From the NCBI GenBank assembly GCA_964200185.2, contig CAXNAD020000307.1, positions 1 through 22,021 on the forward strand: DNA of 22,021 nucleotides, in the 5' to 3' direction. Position 1 is the stretch's first letter; every line of letters starts with the position of its first letter. This stretch comes from Choristocarpus tenellus KU-1152 (Eukaryota; Phaeophyceae). Position numbers and translations under genes: made by a program. Under the pieces are notes generated by a model. It was not told where the DNA came from. It ran no database searches and worked only from the letters and a program-made list of their open reading frames with translations. Of the stretch, positions 18,601 to 22,021 are shown piece after piece.

Positions 18601-21103
18601 GGAGGGAAATGTTGCCCTGACTATAACATTTCACACACAAGGAATAGTGATGAATTTTAAATGTTTGGTTGCCCTCACCCTGTCAGTGAGGAGGGAGCAC
18701 CCTGAAAGACTGAGCTCTTGGAGGCGATTCAGGCTTGGATTCTCCAGAAAAGATTCAACCAACAACACTACACCTTCATCTGTTAACCTGTACAAACCCA
18801 CAAAGGGCAGGAAGGATCAGGCTAGATGATACTAGATTCATAGCATCCCAGAGGGGGCTACAGTTGAGCACTTAGAGTCTCTGTGATTGCCTTCTGGTAC
18901 ATGTGTCCCTAGCATTGGAGGTCAATTTCATGCTTGCATGGGTGAACATCTCTCTCCACCTCTACAGTCATAGCCTCCTGGTGAGGGTTAGCTTCATTTT
19001 GGGCACGGGAATGGGGGTCTGAAACAGAAGATTTTACAAGCCCCTCGTGCTTGAAAGGGTTAAATCGTCGTGGCTCTACAATACTCTGACTCTCTCTATA
19101 CTACGCAGAAGAGTTAAAAAAAAATTATATTGACTTAGCTATATCATATTGGTTTTTTTTCACAGTGCAAAAACACCAGAAGATCACTACAGTGAGAGGG
19201 CAAGACCTTGCTGTGCTGCAGAGGAGTACAACAAGGTTCTTCGTTGGACTTGTGAATTGATTTTCCTATTTGTCTTCACTGTGAAGTATTTCTAAATGGG
19301 TGATAACTCACTGCTTTGAAAAGATAATTTTCTCCCAAAGCATTGCAAATGATATTGTCGGAGCACATCCAAGAGACTTTGAACACTTCATCTCAGTTCA
19401 TATTTTTTCTGCAAGGGTAGGCTAAAATTGTACTGTGGGTACACACCAGTGATACAACTACATGGAAACACATGTGCTCATTTTCATACATTTACAAGAA
19501 TTTTCACACGTATAATGTGTGTGAGTGAATGCACAAGTGCCTTTAGGGTGGATAAAGATAAGTTCGAATAGTCCTTGTGACTCACCTCCAGCATCTGTTG
19601 AGAAGGAGAGCAGTGACTCCCCCGGTGTCTTCTTTGGGGTTGATGTTCGCCTGTGATACCTGGGTGCAGTCAATAAGTGTCAATATACCCAGTGGGGAAA
19701 GAATGTGCATGGATTTGTACTCTAAGTGCACAGATTGCCATTAACATTATGAAATATAGATGAAGACAGTCTTCTCTATTGTGTTGCATAGGGAAAAAAA
19801 GGAGGTTGTAAGTTCGGCAGGATTCAGTCCCCACCACACTAATAGCCCGTGCAGATCATCTCAAATGTGCCCTCTCTCTCATCCTCACCGCAGCCACTGC
19901 CGCCATATCACTATCGAATAACCCCCAGTCGCTAAGGTCCAAGATCCCGGCCCTTGGCGACCCATCTTTGATGTGGAACAGCACACCATGGGGTAGGTAC
20001 GTATTGGAAGGGATTTTTCGGTTTAAGTTAAAGCGTGCCCATTGAACACCCCCCATCGTGAAGACCTGGCATTAATTTTCAGCAAATACAGCAGTGAGAG
20101 GTAGACTAGCCGCTCTTCGAAGTAAATTGAAGCCATGCGCATCGAAGCAGGATTTGTAAATGTGATTGGTCTGGTGTTCTGGTTCTCGCTCATATTTCAC
20201 CTCACCCCTCATACTCTATGCAAGATCTCTGCTAAGCGACACCTGTGGAGTTAGTACTCTTTGCAGGTCGAGGTACAACAACCACGGCAAGAAGGGAACT
20301 GCTCTTTGGACCTCATAGTCGCAGGCGGAGTTATAGGCGCAAGTGTTACGCCTTAGCCTGCAGCAGACTCATCATATGATTCTTCCGAGAAACTTCTCAC
20401 CTCCTTGTATGGTGGGGGGATTTTGGTTCCCCCATCCGCGAAGGTCGACAACAGGGTACTTCTTCCAGTAGGAGAGCTGAACGTACTGTAAGCAGAATCA
20501 GTTCCCCTGAGACTGGGATTTGCAGTTATTTTACCCTTGTCTCTATACTCTGCCACAGGGGCCACTGCATCGTTTGAGAGGAGCGTCTCCTGGGTGCAAC
20601 GTGAGTTCAACAGGGACACCAAGGTCAGATCCCCCGATCATGCTCTTCATACAGTTCCCTCTCCCACTGGTTGGTTTTGAGATGGGGAGCACCTTCAATT
20701 TACGCTTATGCTCAGCTCCCGTCCGGATCCTGGAAGAAATTTGAAGCGCATAGGTGGGCTGTGACCCTTCGGCTGGACTGGAGGCGAGGCAATGTGGCAC
20801 AGAAGTGTTAGGGGTCCCGTTTAAGTGCCTTGAGGTTCTATCATCGTCGTTCCCACGATCCTGAGATCGACCGATGCTGAGTTGTACAGTGGGAGTTGTT
20901 GAGACATCCCCTCTCGTACCATCCGAGGTCTTCCTAAAGGTCTTGACATGCAGAGTATGCTCTTCACCAGGCGTATTCGACTCTGGTAAAAAAAAATCGT
21001 CTGGTTGATGGTGAGACGATTGATTCCCCTTCTTGTGTTTAGCCTCTAGAAAAGGGGACACTATCGTAAAAGCCGACGCCGAAATGCTTCTGGCACTAGC
21101 CAT
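488..21103 (-). CDS. LRR-IQ repeat protein gene, 23 exons traced, 3' end outside or unresolved
   Basis: Minus-strand split gene running from the ATG at 21103 to at least 488. Exons (right to left): 21103-20693, 20589-20401, 20065-19889, 19659-19586, 18787-18679, 18465-18225, 17374-17193, 16892-16673, 16283-16260, 15972-15773, 15282-15164, 14616-14445, 12444-12280, 11402-11334, 9703-9514, 8009-7922, 6938-6795, 5744-5637, 5431-5350, 5102-4929, 4048-3908, 3053-2902, 656-488. Together they give 1200 codons with no stop and matching phases. Domains: polar N-terminus (1-215), about 20 cysteine-containing LRRs (216-784) with the pattern LxxLxLxxCxxLTDxG, then IQ motifs and a coiled coil (785-1200+). 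In known families CC-type LRRs form a curved protein-binding surface (AMN1, FBXL) and IQ motifs bind calmodulin or EF-hand light chains, so a Ca2+-linked scaffold is inferred. No F-box, kinase, membrane segment or clear signal peptide was seen. The ATG has A at -3 and G at +4, with an in-frame TAA 18 nt upstream. Least certain are exons 1/2, 16, 18 and 19. Confidence 0.85.
755..1014 (+). mobile_element. MITE family, copy 1
   Basis: 260 bp, flanked by a perfect 4-bp target duplication AGAT (751-754 and 1015-1018). Termini GAATGAAAGTATCTTAGAGG and the inverse of GAGCCAAAGTATCTTAGAGG. No coding capacity, so it is non-autonomous. Plus orientation is defined by the left arm carrying TTTTGCCCTGTTTGT. 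It lies in intron 22. Confidence 0.92.
1397..1425. repeat. hairpin CACACCTC/GAGGTGTG
   Basis: Perfect 8-bp inverted repeat with a 13-nt gap that contains a further AGG/CCT pairing. In intron 22; no function assigned. Confidence 0.55.
1840..1858. repeat. TTTTA short tandem repeat
   Basis: About three and a half TTTTA units in intron 22. Confidence 0.75.
2902..3053 (-). CDS. exon 22: IQ motifs
   Basis: 152 nt, phase 0 in and 2 out. It begins REYRAHFAR, completing IIQ|REYRAHFAR across the intron, and ends AIKIQMAAR, which continues in exon 23. An in-frame TGA follows at 2888-2886, but the donor AGGAG|GTCAGT (same form as exon 20) and the restored motif across the next junction argue against termination here. 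Confidence 0.9.
3054..3907 (-). other. intron 21
   Basis: 854 nt. Overlapping minus-strand frames near 3158-3483 have no repeat or motif and are read as intronic. Nothing else seen. Confidence 0.75.
3908..4048 (-). CDS. exon 21: IQ motifs
   Basis: 141 nt (47 codons), phase 0/0. Contains CIVSWWRKVKGYSFK (IQ-like with Val for Gln) and ends AAKIIQ, the first half of an IQ motif finished in exon 22. The acceptor is TTGAAAAG and the donor ATCCAG|GTTTGC. Confidence 0.92.
4049..4928 (-). other. intron 20
   Basis: 880 nt. Nothing recognisable. A 134-codon plus-strand frame (4473-4877) has no motif or splice support. Confidence 0.75.
4929..5102 (-). CDS. exon 20: two IQ motifs
   Basis: 174 nt (58 codons), phase 0/0. 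Contains LIQSAWRGYSAWK and IIQILWRSQYHFK, the clearest IQ pair, about 30 residues apart. The acceptor CCCCTTGCAG has a long pyrimidine tract and the donor is GAGCAG|GTCAGT. Confidence 0.94.
5153..5177. repeat. TA microsatellite
   Basis: Uninterrupted TA dinucleotides (about ten) after TGTATG, in the short intron 19. Confidence 0.9.
5350..5431 (-). CDS. exon 19 (tentative): linker to next IQ pair
   Basis: About 82 nt, phase 2 in and 0 out. An exon changing phase 2 to 0 is needed between exons 18 and 20, and this one does so. The acceptor TTGTTCTCAG has a pyrimidine-rich tract and a GCTAAT branch-like site. The donor is CAACAA|GTGCCA, or GTCAGA 6 nt on; both are in frame. No motif is recognised. 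Confidence 0.45.
5637..5744 (-). CDS. exon 18 (probable): degenerate IQ-like helix
   Basis: 108 nt, phase 2 in and out. The donor ATCCAG|GTAGGG is strong. The acceptor ACCAACAG is preceded by TACTAAT, a good branch-point match. The product is basic (WQIRGRLQRGHVSKYRKN) and resembles a decayed IQ segment. It is supported by phase and splice signals more than by a perfect motif. Confidence 0.6.
5799..6057 (-). mobile_element. MITE family, copy 2 (reverse orientation)
   Basis: 259 bp, the only inverted copy, with perfect AGAT target duplications (5795-5798, 6058-6061). Termini GAGCCAAATTATCTTAGAGG and GAGTGAATTTATCTTAGAGG share A-to-T changes relative to the AAAGTATC core. The internal hairpin is best preserved here: 13 bp, TTTTTCCTACTCC with GGAGTAGGAAAAA, at 5941-5976. 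In intron 17. Confidence 0.92.
6233..6473 (+). mobile_element. MITE family, copy 3
   Basis: 241 bp, slightly shorter than the other copies. Left end GAGTGAAAGTATCTTAGATG, right end the inverse of GAGTCAAAGTATCTTAGAGG. The flanks share TTA (CTTA on the left, TTAG on the right), so the target duplication is 3 bp, or 5 bp (CTTAG) if the element is taken one base shorter. It lies 175 bp from copy 2 in opposite orientation. In intron 17. Confidence 0.9.
6571..6587 (+). repeat. interstitial telomere-like repeat (TTAGGG)
   Basis: TAGGGTTAGGGTTAGGG, almost three units of the TTAGGG telomere motif inside intron 17, about 100 bp to the right of MITE copy 3. Too short to be a chromosome end. Confidence 0.75.
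6795..6938 (-). CDS. exon 17: IQ motif
   Basis: 144 nt, phase 2 in and out. Contains MQRVMRGWMGRLR, a clear IQ motif, and a degenerate second one (INNWGWLSKRLRR). Very rich in Arg and Lys. The acceptor is TTCACCACAG and the donor TTTGAG|GTGTGT. Confidence 0.9.
6939..7921 (-). other. intron 16
   Basis: 983 nt, possibly with a GC donor (GCGAGT). Contains a 15-bp direct repeat and T-rich tracts around 7520-7640. No exon seen. Confidence 0.65.
6984..7029. repeat. 15-bp direct repeat plus small hairpin
   Basis: ATTCAAACTTGTTGT occurs at 6984-6998 and 7006-7020. The second copy runs into CTTGTTG-TAT-CAACAAG, a perfect 7-bp stem (7013-7029). In intron 16, close to the exon 17 acceptor. Confidence 0.75.
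7922..8009 (-). CDS. exon 16: short coiled coil
   Basis: About 88 nt, phase 1 in and 2 out. The product is Ala/Glu/Lys/Arg-rich with heptad-like spacing (KQELERLKRER), read as a coiled-coil or single-helix linker between IQ blocks. The acceptor is CACTGCAG. The donor is ambiguous: AGAG|GCGAGT (a GC-AG intron, used here) or a weak CTGCA|GTCTTG 12 nt further (left end 7910). Both keep the frame. Confidence 0.75.
8010..9513 (-). other. intron 15
   Basis: 1504 nt. The 126-bp tandem duplication lies near its 5' side (9167-9405). Remaining frames show no motif. Confidence 0.75.
9167..9405. repeat. 126-bp tandem duplication, about 1.9 copies
   Basis: Unit 1 is 9167-9292 and unit 2 runs from 9293 to about 9405. 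Landmarks: GGTGCCTCTACATCCATTTA at 9185 and 9311, and TTCTACATGAATATATACAG in both. Few differences are visible by eye, so the duplication is fairly recent. It lies in intron 15; open plus-strand frames crossing it are chance. Confidence 0.93.
9514..9703 (-). CDS. exon 15: IQ motifs begin
   Basis: 190 nt, phase 0 in and 1 out. Contains AQRLCRGFLERQR, a good IQ motif, and a weaker one, ILRVKFGGICLGR, in a strongly basic helix. It ends in a Lys/Glu-rich stretch. The acceptor is GTGAGCAG and the donor GGAAG|GTAAGG. The LRR-to-IQ transition falls exactly at the intron before this exon. An undetected small exon in that 1.6-kb intron is possible. Confidence 0.9.
9704..11333 (-). other. intron 14
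   Basis: 1630 nt at the boundary between LRR and IQ coding parts. Contains MITE copy 4. A basic minus-strand frame near 10398-10479 (YKQGKAARAWQYHRN) has a possible acceptor but the wrong phase. Confidence 0.65.
10987..11262 (+). mobile_element. MITE family, copy 4 (divergent)
   Basis: 276 bp. Its termini are GACCCAAAGCATTTCAGAGG and GATCCAAAGCACTTCAGAGG: both ends differ from the other copies in the same way (CCAAAGCA, TTCAGAGG). The inside carries an insertion near TTTTTGTTTTCCTGTG and lacks a good hairpin. Flanks TTTT/TTTG are a weak target duplication. In intron 14. Confidence 0.85.
11334..11402 (-). CDS. exon 14: last LRR
   Basis: 69 nt (23 codons), phase 0/0. It completes LTE|AMIGVMENSC and ends with LQHLNIKGISQ, the last repeat seen. 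The acceptor is GAACTCCAG and the donor TCACAG|GTGCCG. Reading on into the intron gives a low-complexity frame with no repeat. Confidence 0.87.
11403..12279 (-). other. intron 13
   Basis: 877 nt, 259 of which are MITE copy 5, next to the donor. Nothing else seen. Confidence 0.8.
12005..12263 (+). mobile_element. MITE family, copy 5
   Basis: 259 bp with perfect AGGA target duplications (12001-12004, 12264-12267). Termini GAGTGAAAGTATCTTTGAGG and GAGTCGAAGTATCTTAGAGG. The insertion is 12 nt downstream of the 5' splice site of exon 13. The internal hairpin has decayed. In intron 13. Confidence 0.92.
12280..12444 (-). CDS. exon 13: LRRs
   Basis: 165 nt (55 codons), phase 0/0. It starts VTDIALIALGRHC, then LEAVNLRACEGVTDDG and LTSINLKGAVDLTE. 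The acceptor is ATGGAAG and the donor ACTGAG|GTAAGA. MITE copy 5 is inserted just 12 nt into the following intron. Confidence 0.95.
13512..13525 (-). repeat. interstitial telomere-like repeat
   Basis: AACCCTAACCCTAA, two units plus, in opposite orientation to the one at 6571. In intron 12. Confidence 0.65.
13640..13655 (-). repeat. interstitial telomere-like repeat
   Basis: AACCCTAACCCTAACC, nearly three units, 115 bp from the previous one and in the same orientation, followed by an A-run. In intron 12. Confidence 0.7.
14445..14616 (-). CDS. exon 12: LRRs
   Basis: 172 nt, phase 2 in and 0 out. Cores FCSLITDAG (completing the exon 11 repeat), LRHVGVGGCVYVTDAS and LRHLDVSGCWG. The acceptor is TTTCACAG and the donor TGGGGG|GTGAGC. 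It joins exon 13 at SGCWG|VTDIA, giving a perfect repeat. Confidence 0.94.
14617..15163 (-). other. intron 11
   Basis: 547 nt; nothing recognisable. Confidence 0.75.
15164..15282 (-). CDS. exon 11: LRR
   Basis: 119 nt, phase 0 in and 2 out. The acceptor CGGAAAG gives GVKE joined to FCLHIESLTTLRLNG, exact CC-LRR spacing. Cores LTTLRLNGACKITD and LQELCLR, the latter completed in exon 12. The donor is CCTCAG|GTGATT. Confidence 0.9.
15283..15772 (-). other. intron 10
   Basis: 490 nt; nothing recognisable. The exon 10 frame stays open about 115 nt into it by chance. Confidence 0.75.
15773..15972 (-). CDS. exon 10: two LRRs
   Basis: 200 nt, phase 1 in and 0 out. LRR cores LQYLSMVGLTRTTDG and LRLLDVSSNINMLEV, the latter followed by an insertion of about eight residues before GGEGVKE. 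The donor is AAGGAG|GTGAAT. A perfect GTAAGT lies inside the exon at 15870 (after GGCTGCT), but using it would shift the frame into exon 11. Confidence 0.9.
16260..16283 (-). CDS. exon 9: 24-nt microexon
   Basis: Inferred from CTGCAG acceptor, 24 nt, then CCTAG|GTAAGA donor. It keeps phase 1 and adds about eight residues (DLPSYEFL). Without it the repeat between LTLDCDNKL and IAQNCPVLQYL would be too short; with it the repeat has near-normal length. The direct 8-to-10 splice is also in frame, so it may be alternative. Confidence 0.6.
   Translation of the reverse strand: MYRAMNS
16284..16672 (-). other. intron 8
   Basis: 389 nt between exon 8 and the microexon; nothing recognisable. Confidence 0.65.
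16673..16892 (-). CDS. exon 8: three LRRs
   Basis: 220 nt, phase 0 in and 1 out. LRR cores LEHLNLAGCRLVTDLG, LKTLSLARVFGVTDAG and LEELTLDCDNKL. The acceptor is TTTACTCAG and the donor TTGG|GTAAGT, one of the best in the gene. Confidence 0.94.
16893..17192 (-). other. intron 7
   Basis: 300 nt. Contains an LRR-like looking frame (LDLSLVIGAPRLTVATDEA) that was rejected because exon 7 joins exon 8 perfectly. Confidence 0.8.
17193..17374 (-). CDS. exon 7: two LRRs
   Basis: 182 nt, phase 1 in and 0 out. LRR cores LRSLKIQGCLQLSELC and LKSLDLRGIDIADIG, ending in WVAQ. The donor CACAG|GTGCTC joins WVAQ to GCKLLEHLNL of exon 8, giving a standard repeat. MITE copy 6 starts only about 36 nt upstream of the acceptor. 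Confidence 0.92.
17375..18224 (-). other. intron 6
   Basis: 850 nt, with MITE copy 6 near its 3' end. Nothing else seen. Confidence 0.8.
17415..17673 (+). mobile_element. MITE family, copy 6
   Basis: 259 bp with perfect TAAT target duplications (17411-17414, 17674-17677). Termini GAGTAAAAGTATCTTAGAGA and GAGTCAAAGCATCTTAGAGG. It lies 36 nt upstream of the 3' splice site of exon 7, in intron 6. Confidence 0.92.
18225..18465 (-). CDS. exon 6: three LRRs
   Basis: 241 nt, phase 0 in and 1 out. LRR cores: LLSVDLSGTSLTDSG, LRSLGLRRLQGLTDRG and LRCLDLRWSLKFSNDG. The acceptor at 18466 (ACAACAG) was chosen over a later CAG because it restores normal repeat spacing. The donor GATG|GTCCGT is weak, but it is the only one whose phase fits exon 7; the nearby GTGATA is out of phase. 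Confidence 0.88.
18679..18787 (-). CDS. exon 5: LRR pair
   Basis: 109 nt, phase 2 in and 0 out. The acceptor is TTTGTACAG and the donor GACAGG|GTGAGG. It contains LTDEGVVLLVESF followed by LQELSLSGCSLLTDR, a textbook cysteine-containing LRR. Confidence 0.93.
18788..19585 (-). other. intron 4
   Basis: 798 nt; A/T runs near 19116-19160, otherwise nothing recognisable. Confidence 0.75.
19586..19659 (-). CDS. exon 4: LRR
   Basis: 74 nt, phase 0 in and 2 out. The acceptor is CTGCACCCAG and the donor GCTGGAG|GTGAGT, both strong. It encodes VTALLLNRCW, whose repeat is completed by LTDEG in the next exon; that reconstruction supports the junction. Confidence 0.85.
19889..20065 (-). CDS. exon 3: first LRR
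   Basis: Codons 201-259, phase 0/0. The acceptor is ATGCCAG at 20066 and the donor GCTGCG|GTGAGG at 19888. It ends with a leucine-rich core, ILDLSDWGLFDSDMAAVAA, the first recognisable repeat of the array. The Trp-containing stretch before it may cap the LRR solenoid, which is inference. Confidence 0.85.
20066..20400 (-). other. intron 2
   Basis: 335 nt with a strong donor (GTGAGA) and a CCAG acceptor; no other feature. Confidence 0.8.
20401..20589 (-). CDS. exon 2: polar linker
   Basis: Codons 138-200, phase 0 in and out. Ser/Thr/Pro/Gly-rich with a Pro stretch (KIPPPYKE) at its end. The donor is strong (AAGGAG|GTGAGA at 20400). The acceptor is CACCCAG at 20590. If the short intron 1 is not real, this frame could be reached only by a one-base shift between 20637 and 20543. 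Confidence 0.65.
20693..21103 (-). CDS. exon 1: start codon and polar N-terminus
   Basis: Codons 1-137. It begins at ATG 21103 in good context (A at -3, G at +4), with in-frame TAA at 21124-21122. The product is rich in Ser, Thr, His, Arg and Asp and looks disordered. No domain, signal peptide or membrane helix is visible. The frame stays open to 20543, but the following coding sequence is in another frame. A 103-nt intron (20692-20590, GTGCTC...CACCCAG) restores it with phase 0 on both sides. Exon 7 uses the same GTGCTC donor. The donor is therefore inferred, not certain. Confidence 0.65.
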
Positions 21104-21196
21104 TCTGTACAGAGCACTGCTTTATGGCGGTTGGAGACCCTGCACTCAACATTTGTCAATGAGAGTTTCCGCGTAAACAGTTTCATAATAGAGAAC

Positions 21197-21208
21197 GTAT
21201 CATGATAC
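21197..21208. repeat. 12-bp palindrome upstream of start codon
   Basis: GTATCATGATAC is a perfect palindrome about 95 bp upstream of the ATG. It could be a dimeric factor site, but chance is possible. Confidence 0.4.
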
Positions 21209-21225
21209 ACAAGTTAGATATCTAC

Positions 21226-21243
21226 TACATATTATATAGTATA
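21226..21243 (-). promoter_or_regulatory. possible AT-rich core promoter
   Basis: On the minus strand TATACTATATAATATG lies about 125-140 nt upstream of the ATG, the only strongly TATA-like stretch in the proximal region. Speculative without transcript ends. Confidence 0.3.
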
Positions 21244-21530
21244 TTACTCTCATTTTTATTATTATGCCCTCTGACATTTAGGAGTCCAGAAAAACCAATA
21301 AAAACTATTTACATGTCAGAAAAAAATAAAAAGTAAGAGTTGTCATAAATGTCAAGACATAAATCTATTTACTATTTTACTACCACTTATGATGTACCAC
21401 TACCTTTCTGTGCCTCCAAACTAGCTTATTTCTGCACCCAGGGTGAGGAGGTAGGGAAGCATTCCAAAAATCTAACAAGTCCCTCCTTGCCCATCTCCCT
21501 GGTGTCTCGAGCATAAAACGCATAACACGT

Positions 21531-21550
21531 GTAGATAGGTGTAGATAGGG
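21531..21550. repeat. 10-bp direct repeat pair
   Basis: GTAGATAGGT then GTAGATAGGG, two adjacent decamers in the upstream region. Confidence 0.75.
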
Positions 21551-21860
21551 CCACCTGCATTGTTACTCACATCAACGTAGAGTACTGGTCCCACTTCAAG
21601 GACAACAGAAATATGGGGAGATCAATTGTCGGTGTGTATGATGCAGGGTTAAGGGGATAAAGAATCTAATGGACGAGTGGCATTCCAACGAAGTTGTGAT
21701 TGCTCATGTACATGCCAAGAAAAAGCAGTAACTCAGGGGGGGCAAACAGATAATAGCACATCCACACTCACCACTATCTCCAAAGTGCTGCATGGTTTCT
21801 CATCGTCTTTCCCTTTTGGGGTTGATTGTTCTTGCTGCATATGTCCTACCTTATTCTTTT

Positions 21861-21883
21861 TTCCTTTCCTTTCCTTTCCTTTT
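21861..21883. repeat. TTTCC microsatellite
   Basis: About four TTTCC pentamers, a purine/pyrimidine tract about 760 bp upstream of the start codon. Confidence 0.85.
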
Positions 21884-21926
21884 GTGTGACATGTGATATG
21901 TGATATTCGGAGAGAATGGAGTGATG

Positions 21927-21948
21927 AGGCTCAACGTATCTGGGGGGG
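21927..21948. repeat. right arm of window-spanning inverted repeat
   Basis: AGGCTCAACGTATCT followed by a G-run, the exact inverse of 82-103 over 22 nt. The G-run continues as G7-A-G10, which could form quadruplex structure. The partner lies 21.8 kb away. Confidence 0.85.
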
Positions 21949-22021
21949 AGGGGGGGGGGCTACACCAGCGTATCCATTCGGGCCCTGACCGGCAGAAGTG
22001 AACTTACATTATCCATCCGAT

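Larger units (their letters stand above)
21104..22021. other. upstream region, no gene seen
   Basis: 918 bp preceding the start codon. It holds the 12-bp palindrome, AT-rich block, GTAGATAGG decamers, TTTCC repeat and the right inverted-repeat arm. The 70-codon plus-strand frame at 21677-21889 overlaps the TTTCC repeat and shows no motif. Confidence 0.6.

Noticed and set aside
1-22021. tRNA, rRNA, CRISPR array or viral genes
   Set aside because: No such signatures were recognised by eye on either strand; no search could be run.

Overview
The window is nuclear DNA from an intron-rich eukaryote. It has no bacterial-style operons or ribosome binding sites, exons of 24-411 nt sit between spliceosomal introns of about 100-2250 nt, there are short TTAGGG-type telomere-like stretches, and small non-autonomous DNA transposons lie in the introns. 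GC content is moderate (about mid-40s percent by eye). A protist is likely, for example a stramenopile or brown-alga-like lineage, but nothing here fixes the species.

One large minus-strand gene fills almost the whole window. I trace 23 exons from an ATG at 21103 down to 488. Donor/acceptor phases are continuous throughout and the sum is exactly 3600 nt (1200 codons). The 3' end is not seen. Order of the product: a polar, low-complexity N-terminus (about residues 1-215), an array of about 20 cysteine-containing (AMN1/FBXL-type) leucine-rich repeats (about 216-784), then a basic helical region with many IQ (calmodulin-type) motifs and a short coiled coil (785-1200 and beyond). The best fit is a calmodulin-binding LRR-IQ scaffold protein. 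Its cellular role is unknown. Several splice junctions are supported because they rebuild an LRR or IQ motif across the intron.

The introns hold six copies of one MITE family (about 260 bp, inverted termini beginning GAGT, 4-bp target duplications). Two copies form an inverted pair in one intron, and two lie very close to splice sites of the host gene. Other intron content is a 126-bp tandem duplication, three telomere-like stretches and several simple repeats. The right 0.9 kb (21104-22021) is the upstream region of the gene. An inverted repeat (C-run plus AGATACGTTGAGCCT) lies near both ends of the window.

Most open frames on the plus strand are chance shadows of exons, MITEs or the tandem duplication.
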